A DNA stretch of 12,178 bases from RGIG2161 sp964525525 (lineage in GTDB: Bacteria; Bacillota; Clostridia; Oscillospirales; CAG-272): positions 1-12,178 of the forward strand of contig CAZGHD010000059.1 of NCBI GenBank assembly GCA_964525525.1, read 5' to 3'. The notes under the pieces were generated by a model, which saw nothing but the letters and a program-made list of their open reading frames with translations, had not been told where the DNA came from and searched no databases. Position numbers and translations under genes: made by a program. Shown here piece after piece: positions 6,791 to 11,865 of this stretch (positions are counted from its first letter, which is position 1; each line of letters starts with the position of its first letter).

Positions 6791-7765
6791 ATGAAAAATC
6801 TTTATCCTATGAAGCTTCGCCCGGTGCCGAAGAGTGCTATTTGGGGCGGAGACAAGTTATCAAAAGAATACGGCATCACATCTGACGGCACAAACGTTGC
6901 GGAGGCGTGGCTGCTTACCGTTAGAGAAAACGAGATGTCGGTAATCGAAAACGGTGAGTTTTCCGGCAAGACTCTCGGAGAAGTTTTAGAGTCCGAGGGG
7001 AGTTCTCTTATTGGAAACAACTTCGCTCTTGACCGTTTTCCTTTGCTTATCAAATTTATTGATGCAAAGGATGACCTTTCAATACAGGTACATCCCGACG
7101 ACGACTATGCCCTCCCGAACGAAAACGAGTTCGGCAAGACCGAAATATGGCACATCGTTGAGGCTGAGCCTCACGCGAAAATAGTTTACGGACTCAAAAA
7201 AGGTCTTACAAAAGAGGATTTTGAGCGCGCGGTAAAGGCAAACGATTACGAAAGCGTTCTGAATTACGTAGAAGTAAAACAGGGGGATACCTATTACATC
7301 CCGTCAGGCTTGATCCACGCTATTTGCAAAGGAATACTGATCGCCGAGATACAGCAAAATTCTGACGTAACCTACCGAGTTTACGATTACGGCAGAGTCG
7401 GAAATGACGGAAAACCGCGCGAACTTCACACGAAAAAAGCTCTTGACTCTGTCATCTGCCACACCGAAGAACAGATAGAAAATTTCAGATATTCTCTCGG
7501 ACGGGCAGACAACGGGACTGTTTTGGCAAGATCAAAATATTTCACTGTCGAAAAGCACGAGATCTCGTACGGTGAAATCGAACGTGAGGTACGGGATACC
7601 AGTTTCGCATCTGTGATATGCGCTTCCGGATGCGGAAAAATAGTATCAAACGGATGCGAATACCAAATAAAAAAAGGAGAAAGTTACTTTCTCCCTGCGG
7701 GACTCGGTAAGTACGCCCTCAGCACAGAGCAAGATCTCTCGCTGATAATATCCGAATTATCATAA
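6791..7765 (+). CDS. manA: Mannose-6-phosphate isomerase, class I (phosphomannose isomerase)
   Basis: This 324-residue cupin-type zinc enzyme interconverts mannose 6-phosphate and fructose 6-phosphate in the cytoplasm, linking mannose use with supply of mannose-6-P for GDP-mannose. The length matches the short Firmicutes type I enzymes. The zinc ligands are visible: Q99 and H101 in LSIQVHPDD, E118 in KTEIWHIV, and H176 in PSGLIHAI. The substrate-site Arg is R196 in DVTYRVYDYGR. The N-terminal KSAIWGGDKL is typical. The C-terminal part forms the second cupin (SYFLPAGLGKY). AAGGAA lies seven bases before the ATG. The radC-family gene follows after 12 bases, so the two are likely co-transcribed although unrelated in function. 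The catalytic set is complete and the annotation is secure. Confidence 0.95.
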   Translation: MKNLYPMKLRPVPKSAIWGGDKLSKEYGITSDGTNVAEAWLLTVRENEMSVIENGEFSGKTLGEVLESEGSSLIGNNFALDRFPLLIKFIDAKDDLSIQVHPDDDYALPNENEFGKTEIWHIVEAEPHAKIVYGLKKGLTKEDFERAVKANDYESVLNYVEVKQGDTYYIPSGLIHAICKGILIAEIQQNSDVTYRVYDYGRVGNDGKPRELHTKKALDSVICHTEEQIENFRYSLGRADNGTVLARSKYFTVEKHEISYGEIEREVRDTSFASVICASGCGKIVSNGCEYQIKKGESYFLPAGLGKYALSTEQDLSLIISELS

Positions 7766-7777
7766 TTAATTTAAGAA

Positions 7778-8524
7778 ATGGATTTTAATATGCACGAAAA
7801 TCATCGCGACAGAGTAAAACAGCGTTTTTTGCGCGAAAGTCTTGATAACTTTGCGGATCACGAGGTTCTTGAATTTCTGTTGTTTTACGCCATTCCGCAA
7901 AAAGACACGAATCCTACCGCGCACATTCTCCTCGAGCATTTCGGTTCTCTCTCCGCCGTGTTTGAAGCTGATATAAATCAGCTTACCGAAGTTCCCGGAA
8001 TAGGTCATCACGCGGCTACTCTTATAAAAATGATCCCTCAGCTCGCACGCCGATACATAACCGACGGAATAAAGGCGGACGTTGCGTATGACAACGTGAG
8101 CAAGATAGGCGATTATCTTATCAAAAGATACGTCGGGTGCTCTGTGGAAACGGTGCTTCTTATGCTGCTCGACAACAAATATCACCTGATAGAATGCGTA
8201 AAGGTACACGAGGGCTCGGTAAACTCTGCGGCAATATCCACCAGAAAGCTGGTAGAGATAGCACTTTTCAAACGTGCGTCGATGGTAGTGTTAGCGCACA
8301 ATCACCCCGGCGGAACCCCGATTCCGTCAAGCGACGACCTGTACACCACGCAGTCTATACTGACGGCATTTCGCTCACTTGATATAAATATGATCGAACA
8401 CATTCTCGTCGCCGGAGATAAATACGCTCCCCTGCTTCTCTCGTCCGAACGCATTTTCCACTCTGAAGCAAACGTTGATAGAGAATCATTTTACAAAGGA
8501 CTCATATCCGAAGAACAGTTATAA
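7778..8524 (+). CDS. radC: RadC-family JAB/JAMM domain protein
   Basis: The 248-residue protein has an N-terminal UPF0758-type region with a helix-hairpin-helix (LTEVPGIGHHAATLIKMI, about 69-86). The C-terminal RadC/MPN+ domain covers about 105-240. The JAMM metal site appears complete: E124 (SVETVLLMLLD), H174 and H176 in AHNHPGG, S184 and D187 (PIPSSDD). The usual VHPRE segment of RadC is replaced by ISTRK (153-157), a divergent but plausible variant. The RadC name is historical: a direct role in radiation repair is not supported, and biochemical function is unsettled. Start ATG 7778 has only a weak RBS (TTTAAG), and ATG 7790 is an alternative with no RBS; coupling to manA, 12 bases upstream, may drive translation. 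The stop lies within a tandem AT-rich repeat just before a hairpin. Confidence 0.9.
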   Translation: MDFNMHENHRDRVKQRFLRESLDNFADHEVLEFLLFYAIPQKDTNPTAHILLEHFGSLSAVFEADINQLTEVPGIGHHAATLIKMIPQLARRYITDGIKADVAYDNVSKIGDYLIKRYVGCSVETVLLMLLDNKYHLIECVKVHEGSVNSAAISTRKLVEIALFKRASMVVLAHNHPGGTPIPSSDDLYTTQSILTAFRSLDINMIEHILVAGDKYAPLLLSSERIFHSEANVDRESFYKGLISEEQL

Positions 8525-8537
8525 TATGTTATAATAT
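8518..8537 (+). repeat. Tandem 10-bp repeat, 2 copies
   Basis: GTTATAATAT occurs twice in direct tandem (8518-8527 and 8528-8537). The first copy contains the radC stop codon (8522-8524). It lies immediately left of the hairpin at 8541-8567. Confidence 0.8.
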
Positions 8538-8540
8538 AAG

Positions 8541-8567
8541 GAAGCGCAGGCATTATGCCTGCGCTTC
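8541..8567. terminator. Hairpin between convergent radC and DUF2798 genes
   Basis: A perfect 12-bp stem (8541-8552 with 8556-8567) and 3-base loop. The loop is the stop codon of the leftward DUF2798 gene, and one arm encodes that protein's last residues. T-tracts on either side are short (TTCTTT to the right, CTTATATT to the left), so it is a plausible but not ideal bidirectional terminator. It is closely related to the hairpin at 9361-9391. Confidence 0.65.
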
Positions 8568-9119
8568 TTTGCGATTTGCTATATCTTTTCTGAACAAAAA
8601 TTTGAAAACCGTTCTGATAAACGGCTGAATAAAGAAAAGCTGGGTAAAAAATGCGAACGGGAAGTTGTAGCACATCAATTTAATCCAATCCGCAAGTAAG
8701 GTCAAGACATTAAATCCCGAATAAAAAGGATAGTATATGATAGCTGCTATAAAACTCATAGCAGGACACATAAGACCAACCGTAGCACAGATTATAGCGG
8801 TTTCGAAAAGCACGGGATTAGTAGTTTTGGGGTCAAAAACACGGCATGCAAGTTTAAATGAACAGGGGCTTCCCATAAGCATCTCAAGCGTAAAAGCAAA
8901 CGCGAACTCGATAATCACCAAAGCCCATATCGGAAGATTAGTACCGAACATATAAACTCCGCCTTGCGCGTTAATAGCGGAAATTACGGAGTTTTTTCCG
9001 GTGATCTGCATAAGCAGGTCTCCGTGCAATACGTACAAACTGAAAAAAACGTACGCGTGAACGGTGACGATAACGGTAAGTAAAGCAAAAACGGTTCTTT
9101 GAAATTGATTTCTCGGCAT
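8553..9119 (-). CDS. DUF2798-like membrane protein
   Basis: The 188-residue protein opens with MPRNQFQRTVFALLTVIVTVHAYVF, which I recognise as the DUF2798 family opening; the family function is unknown. Four hydrophobic helices are visible, at about residues 9-30, 62-84, 105-130 and 148-172. The loops are basic (FKLACRVFDPKTTN; FRKDIANRKEAQA at the C-terminus), suggesting an integral membrane protein with both ends inside. A strong RBS, AGGAGG at 9127-9132, lies seven bases upstream. It is monocistronic, with its own promoter about 125 bases upstream and a leader with inverted complementarity to the RBS region. The final codons are built into the terminator hairpin. It is not obviously linked to the flanking regulator gene, which has a separate promoter and terminator. 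Confidence 0.8.
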   Translation of the reverse strand: MPRNQFQRTVFALLTVIVTVHAYVFFSLYVLHGDLLMQITGKNSVISAINAQGGVYMFGTNLPIWALVIIEFAFAFTLEMLMGSPCSFKLACRVFDPKTTNPVLFETAIICATVGLMCPAMSFIAAIIYYPFYSGFNVLTLLADWIKLMCYNFPFAFFTQLFFIQPFIRTVFKFLFRKDIANRKEAQA

Positions 9120-9244
9120 AAACAGCCCTCCTAAGATAAAATAAAATTGAAATAAAAAATAGACACCTGCTGTTCCGTGATCAGATTTACATACCTAATG
9201 GTAAAACATGTGTCGTTTTAGGGCTATTTTTAAATTACTTTGTA
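9120..9244 (-). promoter_or_regulatory. Candidate structured 5' leader of the DUF2798 gene
   Basis: From the predicted start point to the ATG the leader is about 120 nt. Seen on the minus strand: AGCCCT (9220-9225) is complementary to AGGGCT (9124-9129), which overlaps the AGGAGG ribosome binding site. GACAC (9210-9214) is complementary to GTGTC (9162-9166), which is followed at once by a U-rich run (TATTTTTTATTT). Smaller stems (AAAAC/GTTTT, TTTAC/GTAAA) lie between. The two long-range pairings suggest RBS sequestration or attenuation. It matches no riboswitch class that I recognise. Confidence 0.35.
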
Positions 9245-9273
9245 ATAATAACATTTATTTTTGAAAAAGTCAA
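9245..9273 (-). promoter_or_regulatory. Strong candidate promoter for the DUF2798 gene
   Basis: On the minus strand TTGACT (9268-9273), a 17-base spacer and TATTAT (9245-9250), with a TG extended -10 dinucleotide one base upstream of the -10. The remaining upstream stretch to 9402 is very AT-rich. It holds a 14-bp palindrome (9314-9327), a tandem TCTATATATAA pair (9334-9355) and the hairpin at 9361-9391, but no gene. Confidence 0.7.
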
Positions 9274-9333
9274 CAATAGGAACAAAAAACTTTTAATAAT
9301 TATATATCAAGCGTAGTAGTTCTACTATTAGTT

Positions 9334-9355
9334 TCTATATATAATCTATATATAA
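9334..9355 (+). repeat. Tandem 11-bp repeat, 2 copies
   Basis: TCTATATATAA occurs twice in direct tandem, next to the hairpin at 9361. The arrangement parallels the tandem AT-rich repeat beside the hairpin at 8541. Confidence 0.75.
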
Positions 9356-9360
9356 TATAA

Positions 9361-9391
9361 AGAAAACGCAGGCATAATGCCAGCGTTTTCT
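9361..9391 (-). terminator. Terminator-like hairpin after the XRE regulator gene
   Basis: A 9-bp stem (9361-9369 with 9383-9391), one A-A mismatch, a further 4 bp (9371-9374 with 9378-9381) and a 3-base loop. It lies 11 bases after the regulator's stop codon. On the minus strand it runs into TTATATTATATATAG. Its core is 18 of 19 identical to the core of the hairpin at 8541-8567 when that hairpin is read on the opposite strand. Confidence 0.7.
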
Positions 9392-9402
9392 TATGATCGT
9401 AT

Positions 9403-10587
9403 TTATTCTTTCCCTGCCATTTCTTTGGCGCGGTCAAGAAATCTGATATATCGCGGATCTTCCTTCACTTTTTCAAACCAAGGCCAATTATTCAAAGCTA
9501 CGTAAATATCATTTTTCAATTGCCAAAACAACCATAGATACGGTGACCACACGGTATGACCGTCCGGAAAACAGATATCCGTACTGATTCCTGCGCCAAC
9601 CTTGCTTACGCGAGCATCTCCGAATACCTCAGGGCATCCAACGTTCATCTGCTTACCGTCGGGAATCTTGTTCCAGCGCTCATAAAGCGAAAAAGTTTTT
9701 TCCAATCTGCCAAAACCCTCGTCAATTTTTCCACATCCAATAAGAGCGCCTGCCGCTTTAAGAGAAAATTCCGCATAGCATCCACACCACGCTTCGGGAA
9801 CGCCGTTTTCCTCATTGCAGGTATTATCAAAATGCTCAAGGAGTTTCATTTTGTGTAATTCCCACGCGGCGGTACGTTCGGGTTCCTTAAAGACGTTCTC
9901 GGTATCGGAGCCGTAATACATCATATTGTTCCTACCGAGATATTGCATAAAAATCAGCAAATCGTTTGCGTTACGCTCACGTCGATATTCCTCGTATCGA
10001 TGCTGCAAAAAATATCTTTCTTCGCGAAGCTCGCCGATAGAAATTGCCTCCGACCAATCAAGCTCACTCTTACCTATCTGATCCTCCAATTTATCGTCCG
10101 GCGCCGCTAAACACATACGGTGAACGGATTCTCTTCGGTAATGTTCTACAGTACACCCGCTCATTATCTTAGAGTGAATCTCGCAAAGCAGATCAATATT
10201 ATCGTCAATAATATTCATATTTTTTACGATAGCGTTACCAAGCCAATGCATCACATTATAATTTTTGGGATACTTTTCGTAATATTCTTTTGCAAGCTCG
10301 AGCTTTTCAAGATACCCCTCTTTTGAGGTAGGTATTTTAAAATATTTATCAACAAAGCTGTTTACCTCATCCTCTTGCGTAGCTTCGTCATTACCGATAA
10401 GTTCATCAACCGAGATTTTAAAAAAATTCGCGATTCGAGGCAAAAGTGTAATATCGGGATAACCATCGCCACGCTCCCATTTACTTACCGATTGAGGTGA
10501 TATTTTGATCGCCTGTGCCAACTGTTCTTGTGTCATGTTACTTGAAAGGCGGTGTTTCCTTAATCTTTCTGCAAATAACAGTTCCAT
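9403..10587 (-). CDS. XRE-family helix-turn-helix regulator with large C-terminal domain
   Basis: The 394-residue protein starts with a Cro/C1-type helix-turn-helix at residues 5-64. MTQEQLAQAIKISPQSVSKW (18-37) is the HTH, with PQSVSKWERGDGYPD covering the recognition helix and following turn, and DELIG closing the domain. The remaining ~325 residues are mostly helical, with many Trp, Tyr and Cys residues. They end in WPWFEKVKEDPRYIRFLDRA, like the tail of some TPR-type proteins. This architecture is common in Clostridia; a ligand- or peptide-sensing role is possible but not shown. The RBS AAGGAAG lies about seven bases upstream. It has its own promoter with an inverted repeat around the -10, consistent with autoregulation. 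No peptide gene is apparent beside it, so I do not call it a quorum-sensing receptor. Targets are unknown; the divergent-free, monocistronic arrangement gives no clue. Confidence 0.88.
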   Translation of the reverse strand: MELLFAERLRKHRLSSNMTQEQLAQAIKISPQSVSKWERGDGYPDITLLPRIANFFKISVDELIGNDEATQEDEVNSFVDKYFKIPTSKEGYLEKLELAKEYYEKYPKNYNVMHWLGNAIVKNMNIIDDNIDLLCEIHSKIMSGCTVEHYRRESVHRMCLAAPDDKLEDQIGKSELDWSEAISIGELREERYFLQHRYEEYRRERNANDLLIFMQYLGRNNMMYYGSDTENVFKEPERTAAWELHKMKLLEHFDNTCNEENGVPEAWCGCYAEFSLKAAGALIGCGKIDEGFGRLEKTFSLYERWNKIPDGKQMNVGCPEVFGDARVSKVGAGISTDICFPDGHTVWSPYLWLFWQLKNDIYVALNNWPWFEKVKEDPRYIRFLDRAKEMAGKE

Positions 10588-10641
10588 TCATATCTTCCTT
10601 TCCTTATAGATTAGGTAGTACAGCGGCCACTGTCTGATATA

Positions 10642-10670
10642 ATGATACAGTAAAATCGGTATTCCGTCAA
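10642..10670 (-). promoter_or_regulatory. Candidate promoter and operator of the XRE regulator gene
   Basis: On the minus strand TTGACG (10665-10670), a 17-base spacer and TATCAT (10642-10647), 55 bases upstream of the ATG. The inverted repeat ACTGT (10629-10633) / ACAGT (10647-10651) brackets the -10, as expected for an autoregulatory site. Promoter match is good; the operator is inferred. Confidence 0.55.
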
Positions 10671-10725
10671 TAACCTCAAACGACACAAAAATCTACCAAC
10701 AGTAGGATTTTTCCATAAACAACAC

Positions 10726-10760
10726 AGCCCGCAGCCGATAAAAGCTGCGGGCTTATTTTT
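10726..10760. terminator. Terminator hairpin after the DtxR-family gene
   Basis: A perfect 10-bp GC-rich stem (10726-10735 with 10744-10753) and 8-base loop, 16 bases beyond the stop of the leftward regulator gene. The plus-strand side has the better T-tract (TTATTTTTG); the minus-strand side has TGTTGTTT. It may act in both directions. An imperfect hairpin at 10687-10711 lies just beyond it. Confidence 0.7.
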
Positions 10761-10775
10761 GTATCATATTAAAAT

Positions 10776-11150
10776 TCAGTTCTCCATTTCAAGAGAAACG
10801 TATCTTCTCATAGCTTCAAAAGATTTATCGCTGATACCGTGTTCCATACGGCAGGCATCCTGTGCGGCAGTCTCCTCGTCTACCCCGAGCTTTATAAGAA
10901 AATTGGTTATAAGATCGTGGCGGGCGTAGATCTTCTCTGCCACTTCTCTGCCCGAATCGGTAAGAGAAAGATGACCGTCGGCTCTGACCTCAACGTATCC
11001 ACCGCTTTTGAGAATACTTATTGCACGGCTGACGCTCGGCTTGGAGAAATTCATATGCTCCGCAACGTCAAGCGAGCGAACGGTGCTTTTGGTTTTAGAC
11101 AAAACGTATATAGTTTCAAGATACATTTCACCCGATTCCTGAAGCTGCAT
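10776..11150 (-). CDS. DtxR/MntR-family metal-dependent repressor, iron-type ligands
   Basis: This 124-residue regulator has a winged helix (about 1-62; SLDVAEHMNFSKPSVSRAI) and a dimerisation/metal-binding helical part (63-124). It lacks the SH3-like third domain, so it is MntR-sized. The putative primary metal site reads M9 (GEMYLETIY), C100, E103 and H104 (DACRMEHGIS). This matches the Met/Cys/Glu/His set of the iron regulators DtxR and IdeR rather than the Asp8/Glu99 set of MntR. H78 is kept, but the other DtxR ancillary-site residues are not. When loaded with Fe2+ it should repress uptake genes. It is divergent from feoA, with TTAG-N6-CTAA inverted repeats near the feo promoter, which fits a local iron repressor. 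Strong GAGGAGGG RBS. The family is secure; iron rather than manganese is a ligand-based inference. Confidence 0.9.
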   Translation of the reverse strand: MQLQESGEMYLETIYVLSKTKSTVRSLDVAEHMNFSKPSVSRAISILKSGGYVEVRADGHLSLTDSGREVAEKIYARHDLITNFLIKLGVDEETAAQDACRMEHGISDKSFEAMRRYVSLEMEN

Positions 11151-11197
11151 ATTGATCCCTCCTCATATTTTAGATAATATAAACATATTATACATAT

Positions 11198-11226
11198 ATA
11201 ATACCATAATTTATTCCGGTTTGCAA
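11198..11226 (-). promoter_or_regulatory. Candidate promoter of the DtxR-family gene
   Basis: On the minus strand TTGCAA (11221-11226), a 17-base spacer and TATTAT (11198-11203) with a TG extended -10. No TTAG-N6-CTAA site overlaps it, so the regulator itself may not be iron-repressed. The nearest is TTAG-N6-TAAA at 11170-11183, a weak match. Confidence 0.5.
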
Positions 11227-11278
11227 GTCGGTTTTTGCGGATTTTCCGTTATTTATTTTATTTTCGCCTTTTTTGCTT

Positions 11279-11290
11279 GGTAATATTACC
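11279..11290. other. Perfect 12-bp palindrome
   Basis: GGTAATATTACC, uninterrupted, in the otherwise empty stretch between the divergent dtxR-type and feoA promoters. It could be a site for another regulator; nothing in the sequence identifies it. Confidence 0.4.
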
Positions 11291-11361
11291 GTATTTTTTG
11301 CCGTAAATAGCACAACGGTGTTGTAAAATATGTATATTTTTCAAAAAAAACGAAAAAGCTA

Positions 11362-11390
11362 TTTACAAACGGAATATTATGTGATATAAT
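11362..11390 (+). promoter_or_regulatory. Strong candidate promoter of feoA
   Basis: TTTACA (11362-11367), a 17-base spacer and perfect TATAAT (11385-11390) with a TG extended -10. The expected start point is near 11397, directly before the first TTAG-N6-CTAA site. Confidence 0.75.
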
Positions 11391-11399
11391 ACATTCAGC

Positions 11400-11417
11400 A
11401 GTTAGTCAAGGCTAACT
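11400..11417. promoter_or_regulatory. Candidate DtxR-type operator A (feoA)
   Basis: A perfect inverted repeat AGTTAG-N6-CTAACT beginning about three bases after the predicted feoA start point, positioned to block initiation or early elongation. The half-sites match the TTAG/CTAA elements of DtxR-family boxes; the six-base spacer differs from the classical DtxR box. Confidence 0.65.
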
Positions 11418-11433
11418 TTTTAAGTTATACATC

Positions 11434-11451
11434 GGTTAGCTTCAGCTAATC
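11434..11451. promoter_or_regulatory. Candidate DtxR-type operator B (feoA leader)
   Basis: GGTTAG-N6-CTAATC, the same layout as operator A, with centres 34 bp apart (about three helical turns). Ten bases ending in the left half-site (ATCGGTTAGC) are identical to operator C. Confidence 0.6.
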
Positions 11452-11495
11452 TTCTGTTAAAACTTTAAATTCCGATTTAGTTTAGGAGCGCTACA

Positions 11496-11711
11496 ATGAA
11501 TTTAAGATCAGCGGAGGAAGGCAAGGAATACGTTATCAAACAGATCGAGACGGACGACGAGGAGCTTGAATCCTTTCTCTTTTCTCTCGGTTGCTACGAA
11601 GGAGAGCCTATCACTGTTATTTCCCATCTTAAAGGCGGATGCATCGTTTCCATCAAAGACGGCAGATACACCATAGACACTCAACTCGCCGAAGCCATAA
11701 TCCTCGAGTAA
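11496..11711 (+). CDS. feoA: Ferrous iron transport protein A (FeoA)
   Basis: FeoA is a small cytoplasmic SH3-like protein that supports the FeoB ferrous-iron permease. The 71-residue product is of normal length and shows the family pattern: a basic/acidic start, ELESFLFSLGCYEGEPITVISHL (the L-x2-LG-x3-G-x2-I/V-x-V signature), GGCIVSIKDGRYTIDTQLAEAIIL at the end. AGGAG lies about seven bases before the ATG. It follows a strong promoter with two candidate metal-repressor operators in its ~100-nt leader, and precedes feoB by 154 bases. The long feoA-feoB gap, with a hairpin and a third operator, is unusual for a pair often tightly joined. Confidence 0.92.
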   Translation: MNLRSAEEGKEYVIKQIETDDEELESFLFSLGCYEGEPITVISHLKGGCIVSIKDGRYTIDTQLAEAIILE

Positions 11712-11724
11712 AAAGTAAGTAATC

Positions 11725-11751
11725 AAAGTAATTATTCATTATAATTACTTT
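11725..11751. terminator. AT-rich intercistronic hairpin between feoA and feoB
   Basis: An 11-bp AT-only-like stem (11725-11735 with 11741-11751) and 5-base loop, flanked by AAAAGTAA (11711-11718) and TTACTTTT (11751-11758), which can extend the stem. The stem is AT-rich and the following T-run is interrupted, so it may be an RNA-stabilising or partly terminating element rather than a full terminator. Confidence 0.4.
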
Positions 11752-11765
11752 TACTTTTACCCATC

Positions 11766-11783
11766 GGTTAGCCTAAACTAACT
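11766..11783. promoter_or_regulatory. Candidate DtxR-type operator C (feoB)
   Basis: GGTTAG-N6-CTAACT, 82 bases before the feoB ATG and after the feoA-feoB hairpin. It suggests independent metal control of feoB, although I see no convincing -35/-10 pair beside it. Confidence 0.6.
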
Positions 11784-11865
11784 AAGATTTAATCAAGTAT
11801 TTTTCAGTCATCGCTGATAAAATAAATCTACTCTACACATTTTCTTTTCAGGAGGAAAAAACACT

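Noticed and set aside
7766..8209. 147-residue minus-strand open frame
   Set aside because: It is the antisense of the radC-family gene, with no family likeness and no promoter.
5525..8524. Recombinase plus radC as signs of a genomic island
   Set aside because: Chromosomal radC and Xer genes are common in Clostridia. Base composition looks like the neighbours, and no phage, plasmid or attachment-site sequence is visible.
9403..10587. Quorum-sensing (RRNPP) receptor with a peptide gene
   Set aside because: The domain layout would allow it, but no short secreted-peptide gene lies beside the regulator and TPR repeats are not clear enough.
10776..11150. Annotation as MntR (manganese regulator)
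   Set aside because: Size fits, but the metal-site residues Met9 and Cys100 and the feoAB neighbourhood fit iron better.
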